Shown in pieces: positions 9,955 through 18,085 of a DNA stretch of 64,000 bases; the stretch's first letter is position 1; the number at the start of each line of letters is the position of its first letter. The position numbers and the translations under genes were made by a program. The notes beneath the pieces are model-generated. The model was not told where the DNA came from. It did no database searches and saw only the letters and a list, made by a program, of their open reading frames with translations. The DNA comes from Neptunicella sp048268085 (lineage in GTDB: Bacteria > Pseudomonadota > Gammaproteobacteria > Enterobacterales > Alteromonadaceae), in NCBI RefSeq assembly GCF_048268085.1, contig NZ_JBLWWF010000009.1, positions 1 through 64,000 on the forward strand. Direction: 5' to 3'.

Positions 9955-11679
9955 TTAGGCCGCGATTGTTGATGCATGTCGATGTGGCATATAACGTAAA
10001 CGACGTTTTTCCTTCAGTTTATCCAAATCCACCAATACCAGACCGTCTACGCAATCATTAAAATCGGGATCTACCCCAAAACTTAAAAATTGCACGCCTC
10101 CGGGCTCACATAATTCCGTATATTGCTTATATAAAGTCGGTACCGCCACTCCCATATTGGCCAATAAATGCTTAAGGGTGGTGAAATCTTTTTTGTAATC
10201 CTCGCCACTAAATGCGGACTCCAGTCCAGGTGGCAAAGAATAAGGAGACTTGGATTCAGCGATGCTAGCCGTAGAACCAAAATACAAGGTATAGAACTGG
10301 ATCAACAAATCCTTAGCCGCAGCGGGATAACTATTACTTAAGCTTACTGCGCCAAATAAATAGCGGTAGTGGGGATGACGTTGTAAAAATGCACCAATCC
10401 CTATCCATAAATAATCAAGACTGCGTTTTCCCCAATAGCGGGGCTGGACAAAACTGCGCCCCAGTTCCAGCCCTTGCTCAAAATACGCATCCATTGACTC
10501 GCCATAGTTAAATAAACTGGCCGAATATAAGCCAGCTTTACCTTGTTCATCTAACAACTTTTTGGCATTGCCAAAGCGATAGGCACCGACTATTTCCATC
10601 TCGTCCCTGTCCCACAACAACAGGTGATAATAGTCATTGTCAAAACGATCAATATCACGACGTAGATTACTGCCTTCCCCGACCGCTCTAAACGCCACTT
10701 CGCGTAAACGGCCAATTTCACGCAAAATGGGCGAACTGCCCTGATACTGATAAAGATAGATTTCTTTGTTATCCGGCGTTACGTCCAATAATTCACATTC
10801 ACACTGAATGGCTTTACGTAGTTCTTTTCGGTTTTCTGCGGGCGCGATGGCCTTCTGAGTCTGGAAAATGGATTTTTTATCGGTACCAATGCGGTATAGG
10901 TGTTTCTTGAACAACTTGGTCTGCTGAGTCAGAGAAATACCACTATGCGCGTATGACTCGTAGGGAATGAGCTCGCCAATACGAATAGGTAAGTGCTTAC
11001 TACGCTGCTTAAACATTTCTTTGACCAGCATGGCTGTTGCCAACGGCTTGTAAATCATCGATAACCCATAAAACAATGGGGAGTTTTTACCATCCATAAA
11101 AATCGGCAAAATAGGCGATTTAGCGGCTTTGGCAATACGTAAAAAACCACTACGCCAGTCAGTATCACGCACCCCACCGGGACTAAGTCGTGACACCTCA
11201 CCGGCCGGAAAAATAATCACCGCACCTTCATTTTCAAGATGTGCCTGAATATTGTGAATACAGTCCTTGGGCGTCCCGCCCTGCATGTTATTGACCGGTA
11301 ATAACATCGAATGCAACGGCTGAATGGCCATTAACATCTGGTTGGCGACAACCTTAATATCTTGGCGAATATCCGCCAACAGTTTGAGCAATGCCAATCC
11401 ATCTAATGAACCAATTGGATGATTGGCGATAATCACAATACGTCCCTGAGCTGGAATACGTTCCTTTTCGGTCTCACGGGCAGAATAGCTAAAGTTAAAA
11501 TACTCCAGCACTTGTTCAATAAATTCCACCCCTTGCAGGTGCGGATAAATTTCCCCAAATTCGATACATTCTTTTTCGTGCAGTAGATGACGAAGAAGCA
11601 GATTAACCGGTTTGGATAACCAGGGTTTCTGTTCCAGCTGCGGATAATTTTTGTGTAATACATCGGCCACGGTAAACAT
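9955..11679 (-). CDS. Bifunctional acyltransferase, PlsC-like domain fused to OlsB-like GNAT (OlsF-like)
   Basis: Two-domain lipid acyltransferase. The N-terminal PlsC-like half has an H-x5-D variant of the catalytic motif (NHPIGSLDG, His87 and Asp93) and a FPAGEVSR block (157-164). The C-terminal half resembles OlsB/hemolysin-type N-acyltransferases (LRRDIDRFDNDYYHLL, LELGRSFVQPRYWG, YLFGAVSLSNSY). This order matches OlsF, which makes ornithine or glycine lipids alone instead of OlsB plus OlsA; that function is inferred. I start at ATG 11679 (574 residues) because AGGTGG sits just upstream; an ATG at 11727 would add 16 unlikely residues. It lies downstream of an LpxH-like phosphoesterase, which suggests an envelope-lipid context. 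Confidence 0.83.
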   Translation of the reverse strand: MFTVADVLHKNYPQLEQKPWLSKPVNLLLRHLLHEKECIEFGEIYPHLQGVEFIEQVLEYFNFSYSARETEKERIPAQGRIVIIANHPIGSLDGLALLKLLADIRQDIKVVANQMLMAIQPLHSMLLPVNNMQGGTPKDCIHNIQAHLENEGAVIIFPAGEVSRLSPGGVRDTDWRSGFLRIAKAAKSPILPIFMDGKNSPLFYGLSMIYKPLATAMLVKEMFKQRSKHLPIRIGELIPYESYAHSGISLTQQTKLFKKHLYRIGTDKKSIFQTQKAIAPAENRKELRKAIQCECELLDVTPDNKEIYLYQYQGSSPILREIGRLREVAFRAVGEGSNLRRDIDRFDNDYYHLLLWDRDEMEIVGAYRFGNAKKLLDEQGKAGLYSASLFNYGESMDAYFEQGLELGRSFVQPRYWGKRSLDYLWIGIGAFLQRHPHYRYLFGAVSLSNSYPAAAKDLLIQFYTLYFGSTASIAESKSPYSLPPGLESAFSGEDYKKDFTTLKHLLANMGVAVPTLYKQYTELCEPGGVQFLSFGVDPDFNDCVDGLVLVDLDKLKEKRRLRYMPHRHASTIAA

Positions 11680-11796
11680 AAAGCACCACCTGTTTGAATG
11701 GATCCATGAGAGGTTTTCACCTTGCACAGTTTAGTGATGCTTTATGAACGAAATATTCCAGATTGATGGCGGTTTTATGACAACATCCACACCCAA

Positions 11797-12606
11797 TTAA
11801 GCTGCCTTTTGTTTACCCGATGATGACTGACGCACCGAAATACGGTGTAACTTCTCACTGGCCGTTATTTTAGCCCAATACACCAGTTGTAATTCACCCT
11901 GGCTATTCTCGGTTAGTGCCGAGCAGTTCTCAATCCAGTCACCGTCATTGCAATAAGTGACTCCCTGTTGTTCGTCTATTTCCGGGTGATGAATATGGCC
12001 ACACACCACACCATCCAGCCCCATTTCGCGGGCTCGTGCTATGCAAGCTTGTTTATAGCGGTCGATGGCCTCATTGGCACCTTTTACCCGGCTTTTGATA
12101 TAGCCTGCCAATGACCAGTAAGGAAAGCCCAGCATGTTTCTGGCCCGGTTATACCAGCGATTAAGAAACAGCAATAAATCATATAGCTTGTCGCCAATCC
12201 AGCTATGAAAGGCGCCAAAACAAACTTCCTGATCGAACTGGTCACCGTGCAATAACAACAGTTTTTTCCCGGCCAGGGTGGTATGGATATATTCGCGGTG
12301 GATCTCGATGTCACCGAACATCATGCCATCGTACTTTTGCACCGGTTCATCATGATTGCCCGGCAAGTAGATCACCCGGGTCCCTTTGGTCGATAGTGAA
12401 ATTAAGGTGTGAAACAGTACATTATGAGATTTAGGCCATAGAAACTGACGGCTCATCGCCCACATATCAACGATGTCTCCCACCAGATAAAGCGTATCGA
12501 TTTTGTTGTGAGTCAGAAAATCCAGTAAGTACTCGGCCTTGCAGTCCTTACAACCTAAATGAATGTCTGATAACCAGACCGTGCGATAATGCGTTGACTT
12601 TGTCAT
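11797..12606 (-). CDS. LpxH-like calcineurin-family metallophosphoesterase
   Basis: A 269-residue cytoplasmic or peripheral metallophosphoesterase with all dimetal motifs: LSDIHLG, GDIVDMW, GNHDE, HGDQFD and GHIHHPE. It belongs to the UDP-2,3-diacylglucosamine pyrophosphatase-related group but differs from classical LpxH, so lipid A synthesis should not be assumed; an envelope-lipid or nucleotide substrate is possible. It is probably cotranscribed with the acyltransferase downstream (118-base gap on the minus strand). Confidence 0.85.
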   Translation of the reverse strand: MTKSTHYRTVWLSDIHLGCKDCKAEYLLDFLTHNKIDTLYLVGDIVDMWAMSRQFLWPKSHNVLFHTLISLSTKGTRVIYLPGNHDEPVQKYDGMMFGDIEIHREYIHTTLAGKKLLLLHGDQFDQEVCFGAFHSWIGDKLYDLLLFLNRWYNRARNMLGFPYWSLAGYIKSRVKGANEAIDRYKQACIARAREMGLDGVVCGHIHHPEIDEQQGVTYCNDGDWIENCSALTENSQGELQLVYWAKITASEKLHRISVRQSSSGKQKAA

Positions 12607-12694
12607 GCCAATACCCCTGCTGCGGTTTGGCTTATGATTGCTGCCCAGCTTTACAGTTATATGACGCTTATTTGAACAAGCTGTGACGACTAAT

Positions 12695-12734
12695 AAAAAA
12701 GCCAGTGACGAGCAAAACGCTCAATCACTGGCTT
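12695..12734 (-). terminator. Rho-independent terminator of the yadGH-like operon
   Basis: A perfect AAGCCAGTGA/TCACTGGCTT stem (12699-12708 and 12725-12734) encloses a second GAGC/GCTC pairing around an AAAA loop. Read on the minus strand it is followed by a run of six T, 28 bases after the permease stop. Confidence 0.85.
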
Positions 12735-12762
12735 GAGATAACTAGTCTATTTAAAGGGTAAT

Positions 12763-13533
12763 TTAGTGGCGAATACCCACACCACGATTTAGTAACTGAT
12801 ACGCCACGGTAAATAACAGAATATTAAATCCGACCAAGACCATCATAGAGGTAGAGAAATTCACATCACTCACCCCTAAAAAGCCGTAACGAAAACCACT
12901 AACCATATACACAATCGGATTACCTTTACTCACGGTTTGCCAGAACTCGGGCAACAGGGTCAGGCTATAAAATACGCCACCTAAATAGGTCAGAGGGGTC
13001 AGCACAAAGGTTGGAACCATACTAATATCGTCAAACGTTTTGGCGAACACAGCATTAACCAGACCTGCTGCGGCAAACATGGTGGCAGTCAGCAATAATG
13101 TCGCAACAACGGCAAACAGATTATAAATTTGCAGATCAACGAAAAACAACGACACAGACGTCACAATCACACCGATAATTAATGCTCTGGCCACGCCACC
13201 GCCAACAAAACCAACAATAATCACCCAAGTCGGTACCGGTGCGACTAGCATTTCTTCAATATTATTCTGGAATTTGGCACTAAAAAATGACGAGCTAACA
13301 TTGGAATAGGCATTGGTGATCACCGACATCATAATCAAGCCAGGAACGATAAATTCCATATAACTGAAGCCGCCCATCTGACCAATACGATTACCGATTA
13401 AATTACCAAAAATCACAAAATATAAACTCATGGTAATCGCAGGAGGGACCAGGGTTTGTACCCATATCCGCATAAAACGGGTAATTTCCTTGATCCAAAT
13501 GGTTCGTAAGGCGGTAAACGTTTGATTAGCCAT
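12763..13533 (-). CDS. yadH: ABC-2 type transporter permease (YadH-like)
   Basis: Integral membrane permease of about 256 residues with six hydrophobic segments and ABC-2 features (PGLIMMSVITNAYSN, FDDISMVPTFVLTPLTYLGGVFYSL). ATG 13533 (MANQTFTALRTIW) is preferred over an upstream frame opening at 13575; it gives an 8-base overlap with the ATPase gene stop, which suggests translational coupling. With the ATPase it forms an exporter; the substrate is unknown (drug, lipid or polysaccharide in the wider family). Confidence 0.92.
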   Translation of the reverse strand: MANQTFTALRTIWIKEITRFMRIWVQTLVPPAITMSLYFVIFGNLIGNRIGQMGGFSYMEFIVPGLIMMSVITNAYSNVSSSFFSAKFQNNIEEMLVAPVPTWVIIVGFVGGGVARALIIGVIVTSVSLFFVDLQIYNLFAVVATLLLTATMFAAAGLVNAVFAKTFDDISMVPTFVLTPLTYLGGVFYSLTLLPEFWQTVSKGNPIVYMVSGFRYGFLGVSDVNFSTSMMVLVGFNILLFTVAYQLLNRGVGIRH

Positions 13534-14461
13534 TAACCTTCTCCCCATTACGTCCGGTTTCCAACAAGCGCACAAACAGTTCTTCGAGTCGGTTTGATTT
13601 ATTTCTCATGCTCAGTACCTGAATTCCCAGTTCAGTTAATTGGCTAAATACTGGATTTAATCCCGCTTCTTTGGCGACATCAACTTCCAGCGTATGATCA
13701 TCCAACATACGGTATTCAAAACCTTGTAATACCGGTTTTTGCCCGTCTTTAACGTCCAAGTCCAACACAAAAGTTTCAATATTCAGTTTGGATAACAGAT
13801 TCTTCATACTGGTGTGTTCGACAATAATCCCTTTGTCGATAATGGCGATATTACGGCACAACATTTCGGCTTCTTCCAGATAATGGGTGGTCAAAATAAT
13901 CGTAATGCCCTGCTCATTAATCTGCTTCAAAAAGGTCCACATGGAACGACGAATTTCAATATCAACCCCGGCAGTGGGTTCATCCAGAATCAATATTTTA
14001 GGCTCATGCATTAACGCTCTGGCAATCATCAAACGACGTTTCATGCCCCCTGACAAGGAACGTGCAGGTGAATAGCGTTTATCCCATAATTCCAGTTGTT
14101 TCAGGTATTTTTCGGCACGTTGTCTGGCGATATTGCGCGGTACGCCATAATAACCGGCTTGATTGACCACGATCTGTTGCAAGGTTTCAAACTGATTAAA
14201 ATTAAATTCTTGTGGCACCAAACCAATACATTTTTTGGCCTCAATCAAATCCGTATCAATTGAGTGGCCATTGACCAGAATCGAGCCTGAAGACTTATTA
14301 ACTAACGAGGCAATAATACCAATAGTGGTGGACTTACCGGCTCCGTTTGGTCCCAGCAAGGCAAAAAAGTCGCCGTCGCTAACATTCAGGTTAATTCCTT
14401 TGAGCGCTTCAACGCCACTCTTGTAGGTTTTCTTTAAACCGTCAATTTGTAATGCATTCAT
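13526..14461 (-). CDS. yadG: ABC transporter ATP-binding protein (YadG-like)
   Basis: A 311-residue ATPase with Walker A GPNGAGKST, Q-loop VPQEFN, signature LSGGMKRR, Walker B ILILDEPTAGVD and H-loop TTHYLEE, plus a ~90-residue C-terminal extension typical of DrrA/YadG-type exporters. It is the first gene of a two-gene operon with the YadH-like permease. Confidence 0.95.
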   Translation of the reverse strand: MNALQIDGLKKTYKSGVEALKGINLNVSDGDFFALLGPNGAGKSTTIGIIASLVNKSSGSILVNGHSIDTDLIEAKKCIGLVPQEFNFNQFETLQQIVVNQAGYYGVPRNIARQRAEKYLKQLELWDKRYSPARSLSGGMKRRLMIARALMHEPKILILDEPTAGVDIEIRRSMWTFLKQINEQGITIILTTHYLEEAEMLCRNIAIIDKGIIVEHTSMKNLLSKLNIETFVLDLDVKDGQKPVLQGFEYRMLDDHTLEVDVAKEAGLNPVFSQLTELGIQVLSMRNKSNRLEELFVRLLETGRNGEKVNG

Positions 14462-14531
14462 ATCGGTACCATTCCTCTTTTACTGCCGGAATATGGTGAC
14501 AATTCCAGTAAATTCAACCTTTTGGCTGATA

Positions 14532-15017
14532 TTAAATTGCGTGGGTCAGGTGACGTGTGGCCATGTAAGTGTGCTGAATAATGCTGGCGTCGGTGCTGGC
14601 TCGATGACGAGGCAATGATGATTCATCCTGTAAATCACTGCGAGTATGATGCCATATTTGCATCTGCGCTTCAGTCAAAATCATTTCCAATGAACTAATC
14701 CGGTATTGCATGGCAATTTGGGTATCGTGATGTAATTTAATCAGCCAGGGGCTATCCACCACCCAACCATCGGAATACACCGTATTACCGGCTAAAAGAC
14801 AATTGAGTTCTTGTGCAACCTGATGAGCACTAGTGCCTTTTTCGAGCAAGAGTTGACGTTGGATCCCATGCAAGGCTTCGGCGTTTTCATCCCAGTGCTG
14901 CCACTCAGGTTGTGGTTTAATCAGCCGACAGTAGCGTTCACCATTATGCATGATAACACCCACTTCAATCGGATAACTGTTTGCACCGAAACCACTGGCT
15001 TCAATATCTATAATGAT
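14532..15017 (-). CDS. DEDDh 3'-5' exonuclease-like protein lacking a standard start codon
   Basis: The frame encodes a small RNase T/Pol III epsilon-like exonuclease: motif I IIDIEASGFG (acidic pair encoded at 15006-15008 and 15000-15002), motif II region YSDGWVVDSPW and motif III HRASTDA. The first conventional start is GTG at 14963, which would remove motif I. Between the upstream in-frame TGA (just after 15090) and motif I no ATG, GTG or TTG occurs in this frame; only ATT, ATC or ATA codons are available (e.g. ATC 15017, ATT 15038 or 15041). I mark it from 15017 as the earliest motif-containing option. It is either translated from a rare start or has lost its start. The nucleic-acid substrate is unknown. 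Confidence 0.65.
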   Translation of the reverse strand: MIIDIEASGFGANSYPIEVGVIMHNGERYCRLIKPQPEWQHWDENAEALHGIQRQLLLEKGTSAHQVAQELNCLLAGNTVYSDGWVVDSPWLIKLHHDTQIAMQYRISSLEMILTEAQMQIWHHTRSDLQDESSLPRHRASTDASIIQHTYMATRHLTHAI

Positions 15018-15084
15018 CGGTGGGGATAGATTTAAAATAATGCTGGTCTCTGTTGTTTTTATAATGACGGATAATATCGACCTA

Positions 15085-15894
15085 TTATTTCAATAATTGT
15101 TCCCCAAGCAGATACACCCGCTTGAATTCCGGTAAGCCATGCGAGCCACCATTAACCAGCTTTCTGGCCTGAGCTAAATCAGACTGGGCTAACGCCTGAC
15201 GCACTTTATCTTCGGCTCGTTTGAGGAACATACTCAATATATCGGCAGCCACTTGTGGATCATTGGCCATTTCAGGATCCTGCTCAAGCCGGTCACTGAT
15301 CCCCAGACGTTGGCCAATATCACGATAATTGGCACGTCCGGTCAACTGAATATAGCCCCTTCCTTTATAACGGCTGCCATCGGGATAGCCTTGATTACCC
15401 AAATCATGCCGATCATCATATTTATCAAACGGATGTCCATTGGCGGTGGTGTTATATTTGGATTGATATTCATCCAATGGACAAAAGCGTCCTGTTTCCA
15501 CATACACTGTCGCGACAGCCATTAATAACATGGGATTATCCCCCATTTGCTGTGCTTGCATGGATCGCAAAATTAACGGCCAGTGAGTGCGAATATTGCC
15601 AGCTGATGAATCATGGCAAATACGTTGTACCATGAGTACATCCAGCACTTTATCTTGCATTGCAGCAAACACTTGCTGCTCGGACAAATCCAGCCCCAAC
15701 ATACCCTGGGTATTACGTCCAACTACCCCGTCAATGGTCAGTTGATGCTGGCCTTGATAATATTCAACAGCCTGCTGTGTCGCATCATTAAATTCACCAT
15801 TAATGCTGTCATGATAGCAACCAAGTTCAGATAAACGTTGCTGTAAACGTCTCACCAATTCACCGCTACTGCCCAACCTGAGTGTTTGCATCAT
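15085..15894 (-). CDS. GH19-type lysozyme/chitinase-like enzyme with peptidoglycan-binding domain
   Basis: 269 residues. The N-terminal ~68 residues form a PG_binding_1 repeat (LGSSGELVRRLQQRLSELG ... DGVVGRNTQ). The C-terminal GH19 domain has a VETGRFCPLDEYQ catalytic-region Glu and the GRGYIQLTGRANY signature. There is no signal peptide or membrane segment, as in phage endolysins that need a holin or other release. No holin, spanin or phage genes are nearby. It could be a domesticated endolysin or an enzyme for envelope remodelling or lysis (inference). Confidence 0.85.
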   Translation of the reverse strand: MMQTLRLGSSGELVRRLQQRLSELGCYHDSINGEFNDATQQAVEYYQGQHQLTIDGVVGRNTQGMLGLDLSEQQVFAAMQDKVLDVLMVQRICHDSSAGNIRTHWPLILRSMQAQQMGDNPMLLMAVATVYVETGRFCPLDEYQSKYNTTANGHPFDKYDDRHDLGNQGYPDGSRYKGRGYIQLTGRANYRDIGQRLGISDRLEQDPEMANDPQVAADILSMFLKRAEDKVRQALAQSDLAQARKLVNGGSHGLPEFKRVYLLGEQLLK

Positions 15895-15962
15895 TGCAAC
15901 GCCGTCAATTATCGAATGCTTTAAGCTTAGCTAAATGTTGGCAGAAATCCTGATAATCCTAG

Positions 15963-16226
15963 GGTCTGTTGATCTTTGCTGTATGAATTTTGTTCTAATT
16001 AAACGCTTTTTAATCGCGACGCTTATTTGCAGGCCTAATGGATTAAGTCAAAAATAAGCAACAATGAGTAAAAAGCGTTTAGGACGAACCCTTCGGGCAA
16101 CGTTTGCGCGGCATTTCTACTGCTTCAGCACTCATTCATGTAGAACAACTACACCACAATCGTGCTTCATTGTTTAAATACCGCGCAACTCGTTGCAAAA
16201 GTATACAGCAAAGATCAACAGACCCT
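15963..16226. mobile_element. MITE-like element with perfect terminal inverted repeats
   Basis: Inverted repeats beginning GGGTCTGTTGATCTTTGC lie at 15963-15984 and 16203-16224 and match perfectly over 22 bases (24 with the flanking A and T). Each end is bordered by TA, consistent with a TA target duplication as made by Tc1/IS630-like elements. The interior holds a second imperfect inverted pair (AAACGCTTTTTA near 16000; TAAAAAGCGTTT near 16070) and a third (TTGCGCGGCATTT near 16106; AAATACCGCGCAA near 16178). No transposase is encoded, so this is a non-autonomous or internally deleted element. Confidence 0.8.
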
Positions 16227-16309
16227 AATCAAACCACAATGAGAATATGCCTTTGTTGTCACTATCTGCTAAATTTTGATAGTGCATCAATTCACTCAAG
16301 GAGCATATT

Positions 16310-16690
16310 GTGACAAACACCCGACATGGCTTATCTATTGGTATTGAACGTAGCGGCAATCATTTTTTCTTATTTTTAAAAGCAAAAGGCAAGCTGACTC
16401 ACGCTGATTATGAAACGATTACCCCAATGATTGATTCCGCATTAGGCGCAGTAAAACAACCTAAGGTTAATGTACTGATTGATGGCACCGAGCTAGAAGG
16501 GTGGGAACTCAGAGCCGCCTGGGATGATTTAAAACTGGGGTTAAAGCATGGAAATGAATTTGAAAAAATCGCCATCTTTGGAAATAAACACTGGCAAGAA
16601 ATCATCGCCAAAGTCGGATCGTGGTTTATCTCAGGCGAAGTCAAATATTTCGACGACGCCGCAACCGCATTAAGCTGGCTCAATGATTAA
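16310..16690 (+). CDS. SpoIIAA-like (STAS/CRAL-TRIO type) protein
   Basis: A 126-residue cytoplasmic protein starting at GTG 16310 behind a clear AAGGAG. It shows the SpoIIAA-like family pattern: FLFLKAKGKLTHADYETITP, NVLIDGTELEGWELRAAWDDL, KIAIFGNKHWQE and VKYFDDAATALSWL. Relatives bind small hydrophobic ligands or respond to stress; no specific role can be assigned. It stands alone just downstream of the MITE-like element. Confidence 0.85.
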   Translation: MTNTRHGLSIGIERSGNHFFLFLKAKGKLTHADYETITPMIDSALGAVKQPKVNVLIDGTELEGWELRAAWDDLKLGLKHGNEFEKIAIFGNKHWQEIIAKVGSWFISGEVKYFDDAATALSWLND

Positions 16691-16878
16691 AGGATACGCC
16701 AGTAGCGTATCCAAGCCATTTGAATCAGTAAAAATAAAACGATGGCTCCCCAACTATTTTGCCAAGGCATAGGCTGCGGGAGAGAGATGAACCTTGAGGC
16801 AAATGGACTTAAATGTCACCCATGTATTAATAGTGAAACGTTAGCGGACAGCTATAGCTAAACGAACCACCACTAACC

Positions 16879-17304
16879 TTACTTGGTACTCCAGTTACGT
16901 TGCATTTCAATAAATAAAAATGACGCGGTCCAGGTAATCAGCACTAACCCGGTTAAAGACTCGATACCGGTCAAATAGCGAAGATCACCGATGGGTTCAA
17001 TGTCACCAAAGCCCACCGTACTAAATACGGTAAATGAGAAATAGGCACAGTCCATTAAGCTACCATCAAAATTACCAACCAGTTTTCCCCAGCTGTCGGC
17101 ATGATTCATCCAATAATAAGCCAGCGCAAAAACCCATATTTCCAGTGCATGAGCAATGAGTGCACCAAACACACCAAACACGATCCGATAACGATGCTTG
17201 ATTGTCATTCTGGGAAAGTAAAATGTAATACGATAAAGACACTCGTAATGAATCACGACCGCAATGGCAACAACCAAACAGTTAAACAAAAACACGTAAA
17301 TCAT
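16879..17304 (-). CDS. Two-transmembrane potassium channel-like protein
   Basis: 141 residues with a K+ selectivity-filter sequence TVGFGD (96-101) in a pore loop (DCAYFSFTVFSTVGFGD) followed by a final transmembrane helix. Two further hydrophobic segments lie at about residues 3-20 and 42-64. No RCK domain is fused. By family it would form a tetrameric K+-selective or weakly selective pore. It precedes the META-MliC lipoprotein but the gap (~45 bases) does not prove an operon. Confidence 0.8.
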   Translation of the reverse strand: MIYVFLFNCLVVAIAVVIHYECLYRITFYFPRMTIKHRYRIVFGVFGALIAHALEIWVFALAYYWMNHADSWGKLVGNFDGSLMDCAYFSFTVFSTVGFGDIEPIGDLRYLTGIESLTGLVLITWTASFLFIEMQRNWSTK

Positions 17305-17349
17305 GGTGCCGTATCCAATATGAGTTATTCACCTATTTGTTTACCAACC

Positions 17350-18051
17350 TTATGGCTGAATTAAATGGCATTGATAGTGCTGTTGATTAAGGTTCAACTG
17401 CGCTTGATTACCTTGTTTCCAGAACGACATCATACGATTGGTATATTGAGCTACCGAAGCCTCAGGATCTCTTTGCAATACATTCATTTGGCCATTAATA
17501 GACAATTCCACCGTTTCAGGTCCCAAAAACCGAACCCCCACCTCTCCCAGTTGCTCGCAGCGAAACATCTTGCGGTTGGCTAGCGGCTTATCGGCAATAA
17601 GCTTGGCTGATTCTGAAGCAGCTTGCATCTGAGTCAACGTTAATCGCGGCTGACCTGACCCATCGTATATTATCAGCCAGGTTTGTTGTTTAAGCTGATA
17701 GGTCGCCGCCTCATTTAATGCGGCTAAAAAACGTTGTTCCTGGTTGGCAATGGCGGGCACACAGGCCCGACGGGTAGAAATCGTATTAGCCACGACAAAA
17801 TTACCATTGTCTGTTTGCAAGCTGGCGTTGTAACGATTGCACCCGGTTGACCCGCTAACTCTGCCCTGCTCGCTAAATTGCATAGTCAGCATGGCGTAGT
17901 CAGTCACACCCGTTTGATTAATATCTTCAACCCGCCACGTTCCAGTCAACGAAGTTACATCCGCATTATCTTGAGTTACAGGATCAGAGGCGCAACCGGC
18001 TAACACTGAGCTGATACAGATAAATAAAAAAAGCATTAAACGACGATACAT
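17350..18051 (-). CDS. Lipoprotein with META domain fused to MliC-like lysozyme-inhibitor domain
   Basis: 233 residues beginning with a lipoprotein signal (lipobox LAGC, Cys20). Residues ~33-135 are a META/HslJ-like domain (TGTWRVEDIN, SGSTGCNRYNAS, TRRACVPA, EQRFLAALNEA). Residues ~160-230 match the MliC/PliC pattern: FRCEQLGEVGVRF, a Tyr-containing central segment, MMSFWKQGNQAQLNL and a closing YQCHL, with a cysteine pair able to form the domain disulphide. MliC proteins protect peptidoglycan from c-type lysozyme; inhibition here is inferred. A GH19 endolysin-like gene lies 2 kb away. Confidence 0.8.
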   Translation of the reverse strand: MYRRLMLFLFICISSVLAGCASDPVTQDNADVTSLTGTWRVEDINQTGVTDYAMLTMQFSEQGRVSGSTGCNRYNASLQTDNGNFVVANTISTRRACVPAIANQEQRFLAALNEAATYQLKQQTWLIIYDGSGQPRLTLTQMQAASESAKLIADKPLANRKMFRCEQLGEVGVRFLGPETVELSINGQMNVLQRDPEASVAQYTNRMMSFWKQGNQAQLNLNQQHYQCHLIQP

Positions 18052-18085
18052 CTTAGCTCCTCTAAGCCGGTTTAATCGAGCATGG

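Noticed and set aside
16104..16313. Short plus-strand frame inside the MITE-like element
   Set aside because: It crosses an internal inverted repeat and the right terminus, with no recognisable domain.
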